From the NCBI RefSeq assembly GCF_009730915.1, contig NC_052489.1, positions 2,569,622 to 2,633,621 on the forward strand: DNA of 64,000 nt. The letters run 5' to 3'. Each line of letters starts with the position of its first letter. The first letter of the stretch is position 1. The notes beneath the pieces were generated by a model that had not been told where the DNA came from, ran no database searches, and was given only the letters and a program-made list of their open reading frames with translations. Below, in pieces: positions 11,534 through 23,669 of this stretch. Position numbers and translations under genes: made by a program. Source of the DNA: Dioscorea cayenensis subsp. rotundata. Lineage: Eukaryota > Streptophyta > Magnoliopsida > Dioscoreales > Dioscoreaceae.

Positions 11534-14500
11534 ATGGATTCTCTCAACTTTGATGTGGAACAGACTCAACAGAGCATGAGGGAAAAGGTTGTCTACTTTT
11601 TTTTTTTAATATAATAATATTTGTTTATTTTTATTTGGTTTAGTTTGTTTTAATAATTTAATTTGTTTGTTGAAATCCATGTTTTTGATTTCCATGCCTC
11701 TTGTGCATTGGAATCATTTTTATCATAGGGAGAAGAGGATTTGTTCATGAATTCACATGAATTTTCTTGAAATGCCCTAAATGCTAAATCTTGCAGATAT
11801 ATGAAAAGTTCGTTCATGGTGGTAGGAATTTCTAATCTTTTGACTTTTTTTTTTATATGGGAATACTGATTTTTTGGGATTTGAGTGAAAGCAATGATCA
11901 TGTATTGTGATATCTAAAGGGTCAATGGATGAATGATTGTGAAGCATCAGTTCATTTACATAAGAAACAAACACTTGGTGTTGTTAATGGTGTTTTAAGG
12001 AGCAGGAACATCAGTGGATCTTCAAAGACAAAAGTAAATAGAATGGAGGCTTGTAGATCCTGAGAATTACTGGTTTCTTTGTTGCATAAATCATTGAGAG
12101 TAGTCTTGGAAAACACAGGATCTTACAGCTTACATTAATTTTCAAATCATTGATAATCGCTTCACTAAGTACAATAATTCTGGAGATTGTTATCTAATTT
12201 GCTCTGAGAATGAGAGCCCAATTGTGCCAGCTCTTGATTAATGGTATTTCTCCAGTTCAAAGTCTTGATTTTTTTGGAAAATTTATCCACTAATTAAGTG
12301 CTTAGTTCTACCAATTATGATTTGTCTGCAATTGATAATTTTCAAGGTGATGATGATGATGGAATGCTCAGGTAACTCCCAGAATTGTAGATTTGCAAAT
12401 TGTTTCCTTTCTTGATATTTTGTACGATAATATTTTCAAAGTATATTTTTTTCTTCTAGAATAAATTGTGATAAGATATTGGAGGCTTTGGAGCAAGGGA
12501 GTGTGGAAGCAACATTTAGGGTATCACAGCTTTTGTTTTCTTCGACTAAAGATTTTTGGTTCTGGATTACCTTCTGCAGCAGGCATTCAATAATCATGTT
12601 CTTTGTTGAGTGTGTTTCATAGCACTTTGACTGTTGTGGTTCACACACCAAGTCCCTGCATGAAAAATGTTCACAACCTGCTGATAATAATCTAGCCCTT
12701 AGTGTCAAGCATGGACTACTGTTTACCAGCTTGACTTTTTCTCTGAACCGAAGAAGTCTTTTCCCTTCTAAGGGAAGGTTTATTGAATTCATTGTGAATT
12801 TGATTTACGGAAAAACTTGATGCACGTACTTGGTGGAATAATGAAATATTCGTGTCGAACGATCGTTTCATGATTTACATGATCATCCAATTTCCATTTT
12901 AAATTGCATTGTCAACAACATAATTTTCTTATATACCATGACAATAGGACAATGTTCATAGGTCTTCTATTATGACTTTTATGACAAGCACAATATCTCT
13001 TTTATTTTTATAATAAGCTAACTTTGGGTAAACAAATTATATAATAAGTACTTTTGTTTTAATTTTGCAGTACCGTGTATCTCAATAAGTTTAATAGCAT
13101 TTGTGGTCATTTTTCTGGTTTAATCTTTGTCGTAGCTTATCTTCTGCCTGATTACTTTAGATTAGGATAGAACTTCTAGTTAAAATTGTTATCATTTATC
13201 TTGTCTGCCTATTTTTGAAAGGAAACTATCATCTCACTTTTAATATTTGGCAGATTGAGTATATGAATGGAAATTTCCATAGTGTTGTTGATGATCATAT
13301 TGTGCCTCACTGGAGTGGTGAACCAAGCCTGTATGCTTCATATGATCCCCACAGCAAGTCACCACAAGACCCATTAAATGATGTTGGAAGAAACATCCAT
13401 AGCATGGATGTAACTGAGCTGGTTCTTTTGGGAAAAGAAGAAACCAACTTTTCCTTTTGGAGTGATCAAAGTTTGGTGATGCAAGAGTGTTTTCCTGATG
13501 TAAATAATGATTGTGTTTTCCCACCTGATCAAATTTTGCAAGTTGACGGAGATTATAAAGACTTAGATATGAAGTTCAGGTTGCCCTGACATTATCATTA
13601 TGTGGACTATCTCATTATTTTATTTTTAATCTTTGTGACTAATGTTTTCATTGATACTCTTGTCAGAAATAGTCCCATGTTTGAGCAACAAAGCTCTGCG
13701 GCTGTGGATAACATACCATGGACTTCATCTACATCCAATATTGTATGTTCTTCAAGTGGCACTCTCAATTTAGGCTCACATTCAGAATCCAGAAAATCTG
13801 GGATAATGAATACTGTACCAAGTCAGAATAGCACAAACACCGATCCTTTGTCTAAAGATTGCCTATTGACCGTTGATCTTGGCAAGGACCAGAGCCTTGA
13901 CAGCCAATCACATTCTTCACTTAATGATGCAGCAAATAGAAGAGACTCTGAAGAGAAGGTCAGTACTCAGTAGAAAACAATTGCACTTTATATTCCTGAT
14001 TGCTTGGACTTGTAGCAGAATTACTGCAATTCTATGAAATTCATTTTATGCATAAGTAATATTTGATATTTGTATATGTTATGTGCACACACCTTATGAT
14101 TATCATTGATCAGACAACTGAGTAATGAATAATCCATAATCATTTTGTAATTACAGAATTTTTCTGGTTTTATATTTTATTGTTGGTTGTCAATATGATA
14201 TAATAAAATTTTGATGTCTTATGCAGCATTATAGAATGCGTTAAGTACTGTATTCATGTTGAACGCATCTTTAAAATTTTCTAGCATATTGGTCCATTTG
14301 CAGTGCCTTTCTATGATTTGTTTCTAAGAGCTCAAGCTAAGTAAAATGATCTTGCATGTTAATGTTATCCATTTTATTCAATTTCTATCAAGATGTGATG
14401 TTTTTTTCTGCTACACCATTTAACATTGGCAGGTTACCATTTATATGATTATATGTTGTTGTTTGACATGCATTCTAAGTTAGGAGAGTTTTCAAATTTG

Positions 14501-16047
14501 AATTAATTGGTTTACATCATCATTCTTCCTCGATTTCTTGCACAGATCAATATGAAATTTAAGGATTTGGAGTGGCAATTTGCTGCAGAAGAAAAAAGTA
14601 ATGGTCAACCTTCAGAGGTGCCTGATTCTCAGAGCAATTGGGACAACATCCATCCACATGTTGTACCAATGGAGTACAACTTTCCTTTTTGCCAAACTCA
14701 ATTAGCACAGATAAATTCAAGTATTGAATCTGAAAAAGACAATAATCCATCCTTGCAAAATGAAGCTCTGGTACATGCTACAAGCTGCTCCTGGCAATAC
14801 ACAGATTTGTTGCCTGATCCAATGGAAGGGAAAATGCAGAAACAATCCCTTAGAAAACCATCATATCTGGATGCACCCAACGCTTATTTTGTTCAGGAAC
14901 CATACCAAGTATTTCCTTCTGGACATGTAAGTGAGTACGATGTGGGGAATGCGAAAATGGACCTTCTTGGATGTGAGATGGAAACTCCAACAATATCAGA
15001 ATCCTCTTCAATTGCATCTACTCTTACCAATGATGACTTGCTAATAGTAGTCAGTTTCCAGCAGCTTCAGGATGTTTTGTGTCAGGTATAGATGTTGTTT
15101 TTTCTTTTCCAACTGTCACAGCATCGAAACTTTTATTATATTGGAGAAACTATTAGTATAGATGCATTCTTCATCAATAAATATATGTATATCCTTTCAT
15201 TCACTAATATTTAAGTAATCCACATATATGTTGTCATTAGTATTATCATTATCATTTGGGGAAACTATTATACAAGGTTGATGACTACGCATCTCTTTTG
15301 ATATTTGTCATTTTATCGAAGCTGAGACCAGCCTTTGTTTCCTTTTCAGTTGAATTATAAAGCAAAGCAGTGCATAAGAGATGGCTTGCACCGGATGGCA
15401 ACGAGAACAGAGAAAGGGAATTGTTTCATGAATTCTTATGATGATACTGCAGACCATACACCTAGAAAAGGAGCTAATGACATAGAGTATGCTACTTTTT
15501 TTTATCTTTTTGATGATTCCACTCTTATGACATTAATGTTGAAAATAGAAAATTATATTCTTGTGTATATTAGGATCAAATTTTGATGTTATAAATTTCA
15601 AGGACCTTTAGTTGCTTGCAGTATGCTGTTAGTGGCATCATAAATTTCAGTTTTTTAGTCTCAATAATTTATTTTCATGTTGTCGACTATGACCAAGATT
15701 CATTACTTTGTCCTTTGCGTTTCAAATTTTTTCAACAAGTTTCTTAGACGACATGCTGGTGCATATTTGGTTACAACCATATAGTTGAAATGCGAAAAAA
15801 AAAAGAAAAGAAAATGAGGCATATGGAAATAAACTACCAAAATAGCTGCCATATCTCAACAGTCAAAGCATTTACAGTGAATGAAAACACCACTAGTTAT
15901 TTTGTTGTCCTTACCATCATTTTATTTCGCAGGTTTTCTGAAGCTGATATAAATCTCTTTGATCGATCTGTAGCACTTCTTCTTTTCCAAAATTCCTCAG
16001 TGCCTGACACAAATGCTGTGTGTTGCCACACCGAATTAATTTCATGA
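11534..16047 (+). CDS. LNK1/LNK2-like clock co-activator
   Basis: Six coding exons in phase: 11534-11587, 13254-13579, 13667-13958, 14546-15085, 15350-15486 and 15933-16047, about 487 residues. The N-terminal part has DDHIVPHW, the conserved block of plant LNK proteins. The C-terminal part has SFQQLQDVL, then KAKQCIRDGLHRMA, which matches the LNK/XRI1 consensus LQxVxxQLDxRTKLCIRDSLYRLA, and finally NLFDRSVALLLFQNSS, matching the terminal DRxxAxLLFH block of LNK1/LNK2. LNK proteins lack a DNA-binding domain; in Arabidopsis they are recruited by REVEILLE MYB factors and activate evening genes such as PRR5 and TOC1 in the nucleus. The middle is poorly conserved and serine/asparagine-rich, as expected. 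The first exon (18 codons, starting MDSLNF) is the least certain part, because of the 1.7-kb first intron. XRI1 is the alternative within the same superfamily, but the DDHIVPH block argues for LNK1/2. Confidence 0.7.
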
Positions 16048-17149
16048 TGTAAGTTCCAACTAAAACATTGGTCCATTGCTGATTATGCTTTCTAACTTGT
16101 TAACTAACTCACAGATATATGGCCCTACATATGATAGGTCTATATGCTAGATAAATCAGTTCATATATGATCATGTGAAATTTCAGATTACCAATGAATA
16201 AAGAATTATGTACAGCATAAACAACTTCAGCAAAAAATATAATGCGGACTGGGATCATTCTCGTAAAGCAGCTCAGGTTTCATTTCTGTACTCATCTCTT
16301 CATTAATACTATTTTCACGGTTATGAGTTTCGTATTTCTCATAAATTTTCTTTAGAAATCCTTCTTGAAGCTGAAGCTTTCAATATAATTCAGTTCTAAG
16401 GATACAATCAATTGCTTTCATGGAAAAGGTCGAACCTTAGAGTTTCGTACTTTCTTCACAATCGGTCTATAATTGTTATCAAAATCAACTGAATTTCTCA
16501 GAAATTATTTTTTTCCGCCTTTTTCTAATTGATTTTGGTTGATAACTCATTCTTTTCAGGCAATGTCTTCAATTTTAGGTTCATCTGAAATCTTCGAGAT
16601 ATATGAAAACGTCTTATTAATGCTTCTATCAAACTTAAAGTTAGTTCAGTCTTTGGTCACATTCCTGTTGAGAAATAAATAAATAAATAAATATTGAGCA
16701 ATATGTAAGAAACATTAATTGTTCCTTTTTTATAATGTAAATATCATGCTCCTATCTGCAAAAAACTTAGTTCTCCACATTTTTATTTTTATTAGTTAGA
16801 CATTTTTTTTTTATTATTTGCATCCTTCCCAAATTGCCTGCTGTTAAAATAATTCAAAGGGCCTTGTTCTCCACAAAAGCTTCAGTAAATCTCTATTATT
16901 AACTGAAATTCCTGCATACTTAGTATTTGCATGACTGCTCATATCAACCAAATATTAATTTCATAGTGCAGAAATTTGTAGTAATAATAATAATTATTAT
17001 TATTAAGTAAATAACATAATAGCATTGTAAATGTAACTTACATGGTTATCATTTGAATCTTGACAACATTCTGCAGCTTTACTGAACTTGTTTGCAAGTA
17101 TAATATCATCTAATTTCCATATTTCAGATGCTGAACATATTATGATTAT

Positions 17150-17540
17150 GAATGATATAATCACCCCTGAACTGCTCTTTCTTCTTTTTGTTTCCTGCTT
17201 GTTTGTTTTGAGGTGTGCATCACCCCTGGTGATTGCCCTTGGTCCTTTGTCTGGTTTGTAGTTGAGTCTGTCTTTTTTTCCTTGTCTTATGTTACATTCT
17301 GGTGTGCTTGTACTGTATTTTTTTTTCTAATAAATTTATAGTTTATCCACTTTATTCAATATATATATATATATATGATATAATCACTGATTGCATTAAA
17401 AAAAAAATCAATAGTAAATCAATGTAAATCAGGACATTCTTCATTTGTGATACAAATTATATTGTTTGTTTGTTTGTATCGGTTTTTAATTCAATAAATC
17501 AGTGGTTCATCTACTTTATTTAAAGAAAAAATTTATACTG
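17150..17540 (+). mobile_element. Possible LINE (L1-type) 3' end remnants
   Basis: Two stretches end in the pattern typical of plant L1 tails: a pyrimidine-rich segment, then aataaatttatagtttatcc with cactttatt, followed by a simple AT tail (17330-17375), and again caataaatcagtggttcat with ctactttatt and A-rich sequence (17490-17535). No reverse-transcriptase coding sequence is left. Recognition rests on this tail pattern only. Confidence 0.35.
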
Positions 17541-17871
17541 TCAATAGAGCAGATAATTTTCATTGTTTCTGAAGATGACTGTGTGTTTTTTATACTTTCG
17601 GCATGGAAGAAAGAAAAAAAATTAAAATAATAGACAAACATACTTTAGAATTGAAAGTCTCATTGACATTTATTACATAAAGAAATAAATATAATTATAC
17701 TTTTTCAATTATCAATGTCACATTTAATCTAAACAAAAAATAAATATAATAAAAAAAATTTAAAATTTATTCTCTGAAACACTCAGGAGCAAACTATATA
17801 TCTTCTATAATATTATGTATAGATTTTCTGAAATTTTAAAAATTTTAAAAATATCTTGTTATGATATAGAC

Positions 17872-18331
17872 TAGGGCTGTGCACGGTCCAAAAGCCGGGA
17901 CCCGGGACAGGGTTAAAGCGGTTTCTTTTATTATCTGGAACCGGACTGGACTAAATAATGGAGAAAACCCGGGACGGTCCAAACCGTTTTGGACCGCTTT
18001 TGGACCATTTAGTCCAATCCGGTCGGTCCCGGTTTTATGAATTAAAAATTAAATTAATAGAGTGGCCATTTTAATATATAGAGTTAAAAACAAACAATCG
18101 ACCTTCATTAACAATAGAAAATTTACATATATATATATAGAGAGAGTTTAAGGTAAAATAACTAAATAGAGACAAACCGGTCGGTCCGGTTTGAAATCAC
18201 TGGATCCATCAAACCGGTCAAAACCCGGACCGGACCGGTTAATAATGAAACCGGTTGGAACCGGACCGGCGGTTCAAAAAAAACTGGTCCGGTCCAGTTT
18301 ACGATTTAACCGGTTTTTTTGAACAGCCCTA
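17872..18331. mobile_element. Non-autonomous hAT transposon (460-bp MITE)
   Basis: The element starts tagggctgtgcacgg and ends gaacagccctag-like (gaacagcccta); the two ends form an inverted repeat TAGGGCTGTxCA. It is flanked by a perfect 8-bp direct repeat ATATAGAC (17864-17871 and 18332-18339), the hAT hallmark. The interior has many copies of an aaccgg/ccggtt phrase that can fold back on themselves and no coding potential. The intact target duplication suggests a fairly recent insertion by a transposase acting in trans. Confidence 0.92.
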
Positions 18332-18633
18332 ATATAGACAACAAAACTACATTTAACAACCCTTTGACCACCTTCACATTGTGGTCCCTTGCTTCTTCAA
18401 GCAGTTTTCCTTTTTTAGCTGTTGCATTCTAATGTCTCTAAATAAGTGTCTGCAAGCTTTCAACATGTTACTTGTTCATCTTCATCATCATCCATTTCTT
18501 GTTGAAATTGGCCATCAACAACATTGCAAAGGAGGAAAAATGGCGAAAGGATTCCCTGGTTTACACTTTCTCACCTCCTCCGCCGGACTTTGAGCCGGCC
18601 GGCAACCAGCTCTCTGGAGGTGATATTGTAGCC

Positions 18634-19038
18634 ATGGTACTCACCTCCATTGCCATCTTCCTGTTGGTCCTTTTGATGCTCTTATTGTGGTCATTTAAGC
18701 AAAGGGGAGTTACTGTTGCATTGCAACAACATGAAGTTGAAGTTCCTGCTACTGCTGTTTGGGTGGGCAACCCACCTGGTTTGAATGCAGATGCAATTAC
18801 TGCTGTTGCACCACATTTCAGATACTCCATTGAGGTCCCAAATGCAGAAGAAGCATGTTCTATTTGTCTGGAGGAATTCCGGCAAGGCGATGATATGGCA
18901 CAACTCCTTTGTGGTCACCTTTTTCACCATGCCTGTATAGCCGAATCACTCGCTCACCGTGGTGCATGCCCAAACTGCAATCTCAGTGTTACTCCTGCTG
19001 CTGTGCATACTGCTTCTGGAGATTTTACTTTGTATTAG
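18634..19038 (+). CDS. Membrane RING-H2 (ATL-type) E3 ubiquitin ligase
   Basis: A single-exon frame of 134 residues from the first in-frame ATG. Residues 1 to about 23 form a hydrophobic membrane segment (start MVLTSIAIFLLVLLMLLL), followed by a basic WSFKQRG. Residues 75-115 are a complete RING-H2 finger of the form C-x2-C-x14-C-x-H-x2-H-x2-C-x10-C-x2-C (CSIC at the start, GHLFHHAC in the middle, CPNC at the end). This order, one N-terminal membrane helix then RING-H2, defines the plant ATL family of E3 ligases, which take ubiquitin from E2 enzymes and mark membrane or signalling proteins. The tryptophan usually found after the sixth ligand (CIxxWL) is replaced (CIAESL), which may weaken E2 binding. 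The frame is open upstream to about 18472 without an ATG, so a longer, spliced N-terminus is possible. The GLD block of canonical ATLs is not obvious. Confidence 0.75.
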   Translation: MVLTSIAIFLLVLLMLLLWSFKQRGVTVALQQHEVEVPATAVWVGNPPGLNADAITAVAPHFRYSIEVPNAEEACSICLEEFRQGDDMAQLLCGHLFHHACIAESLAHRGACPNCNLSVTPAAVHTASGDFTLY

Positions 19039-20681
19039 GAATTGATAACATTGTTACTGATTGTGCAGAGCTTTGGAGTTGTTTAGATTGGCATACTACT
19101 AAAACTATCAGTATTTCTTAGAGGGATAGGACTAATGTAGTAGCAGGATTTTGCTTTTGATGCTTCACCTTTTTTGTTTCTTCTTTGTATACTAAATCGG
19201 TGTCATCATCAAAACTGATTCAACCATAATGAAAAGAAGGTGAAATTAGATAAACATGAGTATGCAAATTTCAACTTAAAATAGCAAGAACAACTTTCTC
19301 AAACTAGTAGTGGTCAAGTAATAAAAGTGCATCTTCTTTATAGCTTGCAATTTATAAATACACATTCATGGTTGGTGTTCATGAACAGAATTTCACCGTT
19401 TTTGTATGACTTATAGGAACCTAAGTATAGCAGTAAATAACACACAGTATAGATTAAAAATGAACTAGATCTGTATTCAAAAACTCATGACATTTTTACC
19501 ATTTCATTTGGCAAACTTTGAACAGAGTACATTTAATATGATTGAACTTCTAAAAATCACACTACAGTTTTTGTTCTTCTTCAGAAAAAAATGGTTAAAA
19601 TTCTATCATTATCATGATTGCTTACAGGAGTCCTTTCTCACAAGCGGATATCAGTCTTAAGAGGAACATATTCATCATATTCATGATATATATATGTATA
19701 TATATTCAACATTCAAAACAATAAGAATACTGAATTTGGTGGATTAGTAATGAAAATTCAATACATTAAGTTACGGGTGAAGTTAACACAGCATCTGGCA
19801 GTTACATTAAGTTACAGGTCAATACCTTTCATGGTTTCTTTATTGCAGGGTCTATGATTTTTGGTGACGCCTACCTTGTTAAGAAATAACTGCCCCAGAA
19901 AAATAAACCTTTTCAACTGGTTGGCCTGAGATAATAAAATACTTACAATTGAGTTGCGAACTTTTCTAATAGGTGTTGCTATAAACTCCCCGCAATCATT
20001 TGCATCCTCTGCCAAACGGGCACTGAGTCTATAAACCATCTTCTCATTCATTGCCCATGTAAAACTCATTTGGTCTGATCCTTAGATAACCTCACACCCT
20101 GCAATCCCTAAATGTGTTATGTTATTATCAATTCTTTTTATAGGGGTTTTTGGGAGTGGGGGAGAGTGAGTTTGAACGGAAGGATTTGAATGCATTAAGG
20201 AGTATGTGTTTGTTATATTTACATGTATGGATCACTTATTGTAGGAAAAAGTACAAGATGAGTCAATGTTTGCAAGTTGCAACAGTGCATTGTTACACCA
20301 TTTGAACATTTAATAAAGACAAATGAGAATAAATTTGGAACATTAAACAAAGACGATAAATGACAATTAAAACAAGTACCAAAAAAGAAAAGCATACAAT
20401 AAAATTTATACTTAATCATGTTATCCATTGATAAAAATACTCATACAAAAAATCTCAAAGATGTTGGTTAATCCAGTGAAGTGAAACCATCACACAGCAT
20501 GAGTTTTTTTTCTGTGTTTTGATGTAAGGAAAACAGAACAAATTTCGGTAATTTCGGTCATTTCATTTCTTGTTATACAGTCAAAATACAACGGCAACAT
20601 ACAAACTTTGGCGCGATTAATATAGTTATATACATATGAGTAGAGGACTTTTGTTAGGCGTCTTCACTCTTCACTGCAAGC
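19039..20681. other. Intergenic region between convergent RING and TLD genes
   Basis: Holds the 3' UTRs of the RING gene (+) and the TLD gene (-). The only coding-like segment is the small minus-strand frame at 19812-20069, listed separately. TA microsatellite near 19685-19705. Confidence 0.4.
19812..20069 (-). CDS. Hypothetical small ORF or exon, unrecognised
   Basis: The minus strand reads 85 codons from an ATG at 20069. The first 40 residues (start MSFTWAMNEKMVYRLSAR, then GEFIATPIRKVRNS) have coding-like composition and stop at a good splice donor (ATT then GTAAGT). A second possible exon follows after a CTCAG acceptor (ANQLKRFIFLGQLFLNK). I recognise no family. It could be a small gene, an exon of an alternative transcript downstream of the TLD gene, or chance. 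Confidence 0.25.
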   Translation of the reverse strand: MSFTWAMNEKMVYRLSARLAEDANDCGEFIATPIRKVRNSIVSILLSQANQLKRFIFLGQLFLNKVGVTKNHRPCNKETMKGIDL

Positions 20682-23669
20682 TCACCATCTGCAAATCCCC
20701 GGCTTCTCAGTTCGACACATAGCTAATGTTTCTTCGTATTTTGACGCATATACAAAGCCCCAGAGCTGGACAAATACAACAAGTTGGATTTAATTGCCAA
20801 ACATTTGACAGGATTTTTCAACTGTTTTGACAAACATGATTATGAATCACAGATGTTAGAAGAAGTGACTATTGTCATGAATTCATACCTCAACCTCCTT
20901 GATTTCAAAGTCTTGGGAGTGAGCAAGACAAGAATTGCCAAAGGTCTCTGAAGCAGAACTTGATCCATTCAAACTTCATGCAGCAAAAATAACACATCAA
21001 TTTTTAATAGATCAAGGAAGAAGAGAAATGGAAGGAAATCGAAAAGTATGGAAAAGCTCACAGATCTCCATCCAAGTATAATGCAAAGTGACCGCCCCCG
21101 CCCATGGCCAAGAAATCCGTTGAGCAGAGAGTGAAGTAGTGATTAAGACCTGTTAGTCAGGTCAATAACACAAGCAACTTGATCATGATAATGAAAAATT
21201 TCTCTCATTGAAATAGATAAAACTACTGACTAGAAGAAATAGAACTTAGTATACAAGGAGAACAATTAGTGATCAGATTTGCTAGGTGAGGTGCCCATAT
21301 TACCTGTAGGTCGGAAAATGGCCAGATGGCTGGGCAGATTTGTGAATACAAAGCAGTTGTTTGTACCCTGCAAGATCCCAGTCAGAAGCAGAGTTTACAT
21401 CTGAGAAATATGTATGCAAAAAGCTAAATTGTTACAGTTTGTAAGGAAAATCTAAAGCGGTTCTACTTCTATCTTCTACAACCTGGTACTTCCTATTAGT
21501 TGGCTGCAACGGAGCTTCAACCAAGCCACCAAAAACAGCACCCTTTTGATCTCCAACAACCTAGACAAAAGAAGTAATAAAGTAGTACATGAGAATTATG
21601 TCCTCTTAAGATAATGTCACAATCAAATATAGGATAGAAGATAAAGGAATCATACCAACAGAGAGTAACCTGGCCAAAGGAAGCTTCTTCTGTACAGCGT
21701 TTGTAGTGACATCCCATGCCTCCAAGTACTGCAAACAAAACGATTACTGATCAAAGTGTTGAATTGTTGCTTACATCACAGAAGCTGTGTCATTGTATTA
21801 TAAGTAAATGAAAATCAAAGGTGATGATACATGACGTGCATCAGCACCTGTACAGCAGCACCCAATTCCTCCCATGAACTAGTGCTGGTAGTGATAGATA
21901 AAGGTTGCTTCTCATATTTTCTGAAAGTAGCATTGATGGTTCAGAAATAACAGGCAACGTGCACTTTGATGTGCTCTCTTTCGAGGTTCTGATAGGTTTC
22001 AACTCCTGTCCAAGAAGATTTGGATCATTTGTTGTATCAGAGTCAGCTTTTGGCAGAGAGCTTGATCTATATCCACCTAGCCTAGAAGCTTTTTGAAAAG
22101 CTCTTCCAAGTGTATGTTTCCCTCTCGCCAGTATGCCTTTCCTTGCACTATTTTCCTTCACTCCTGATCCTGAAGCTGCATCTACACCAGGATTGTTACA
22201 TTCCTCAACAGGATGGTTTCTATGATGATCACCTGACTCTGACGATGACAAAAGAGAAACGAGGAATGCAGTAAAAGAAGATGTGTCAGGACCATCAGGA
22301 GCATCAGCATCACTTTCTGTAAGAGCCTCTTCAGGCCTTCTCACCCTTTCTTCCGTCTACACATAACAAGAATGATACATCTCTCACGCAACTTGATAAT
22401 TACATAAAATATTCAGTAAATGATATGTCTTTAAGCATAACCAAGAGCGGAGTCAAAAATATAATCGCCCTCATACTAAAATCCAGGGGATACTAAGCAG
22501 TGCCAGTGGTAACTAGAAAGACGAATATAAGCCACTTCAATTCACGAAAGACAGCACAGAAGATATTAGCAAGTACTTGTGAATTCCAGACCATCACTCA
22601 TATAAGTCCATTCTAGCAACAGATAACAGTAATAAAGTCAAAATATAAGGAAATCATGTTTTTTACCAGGAAAAAAAACTGACAAAGCCTCCTCAACTAG
22701 CAAATAAACACTAAAGAATATTAAACACCAAGTTTGTGACTATTGAAGGAGAGTAAATTAACTGATCAACAGATATTACTTAGTGTACAGTAGTGTGTCA
22801 GATGTAAGTATATAACACCAATTGCTAATGACACCAAAGTTAATTCCAATATTCTAGAATACATTGAAGAACTTAAGAATACAAAGTTTGTCAGGAGGTT
22901 CAAAAACTAATAATTAGAGTCACGGAAGTAACCATCTGTTTCAAATCTTCTAAAGCATTTTAACTGTCTACTAATAGACTTAAATTTAATCCATTCTTTC
23001 ATCCTTCCCAGGCCATAATCTATTCATAATCAAGGTATAGTTCCAATTCAGTTCATTCTATTATTAGACTGAAAATTTCAAATAAATCAGTCCAATGTCT
23101 ATAGAAATCTCATTCCTCTACCTTTTTTTTCAGTGCTAACTTCTTTTGCTGAACTAGAAACACGGAAAAATCAAAGAATGACATTTTAAACATTTAAGGC
23201 TGTATACAGAGCTCAAAACACTCAACCAAGAGATTCTCTCATTCTAAAACTGATTCATTATCATTTACATTGAACCAAAAAAATTTCCAAAAATCAAGCT
23301 ACATCCTCTCTCATCAAATTTAGAACTTTCTACTCCGAAAACAACAGATAATTCCCCCAAAAAAAAGCATAGAAACAAACATCACTGAAACAACAAAAAC
23401 AACCACTGGATCACCAAATTCACATCTTTTATACTAAGGAATCCATCAAAGGAAAACAAGATCATCAAAAGAAATCAAACAGACAGTTTGAATAACCAAT
23501 CTAAGACTTCAATTGGCACCTATTTCCGGCCAACCAAAATCCATTCTAAAGCAAGAATAGAAGAAAGGAGGCTCACATGGGGTTTGGAGGGTTCATCGGA
23601 GATGGGATTGAGGAGGACGGTGGTGAGATCGGTTACCAAGTGAGCAGCTTTGCTCCTCAGAGAGGGCAT
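20682..23669 (-). CDS. TLD-domain protein (OXR/At4g39870-like)
   Basis: Eight exons on the minus strand, all phases matching: 23577-23669, 21848-22356, 21656-21728, 21483-21560, 21304-21367, 21062-21149, 20889-20973 and 20682-20765; about 357 residues. The N-terminus MPSLRSKAAHLVTDLTT, then LLNPISDEPSKP, and the segment GPDTSSFTAFLVSLLSS match the Arabidopsis TLD protein At4g39870. The TLD domain covers about residues 166-357: ISEPSMLLSE, LPALVHGRNW, TWRHGMSLQTLYRR, GAVFGGLVEAPL, FVFTNL, HYFTLCSTDFLAMGGGGHF, GNSCLAHSQDFEIKEVE, and the closing LWGFVYASKYEE. TLD domains occur in eukaryotic oxidation-resistance (OXR1/TLDC) proteins, which protect against oxidative stress and in animals and yeast regulate the V-ATPase; the plant roles are less defined. 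Intron 1 is 1.2 kb. Length is near that of the Arabidopsis protein (about 394 residues). Confidence 0.92.

Larger units (their letters stand above)
16048..18633. other. Intergenic region between the LNK-like and RING genes
   Basis: Carries the LNK-like 3' UTR, a TAAA microsatellite near 16676-16693, a small TAATAATTATTA palindrome near 16981-17005, two LINE-like 3' ends (about 17150-17540), and the 460-bp hAT MITE at 17872-18331. No convincing coding region before 18634. Confidence 0.45.

Noticed and set aside
13240-13524. 94-codon minus-strand frame over LNK exon 2
   Set aside because: Antisense shadow of a supported exon with no domain of its own.
18381-18633. Upstream extension of the RING protein
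   Set aside because: The frame is open back to about 18472 but has no ATG; another frame with ATGs at 18465 and 18540 ends in a stop at about 18593. The first in-frame ATG at 18634 gives a normal ATL start.
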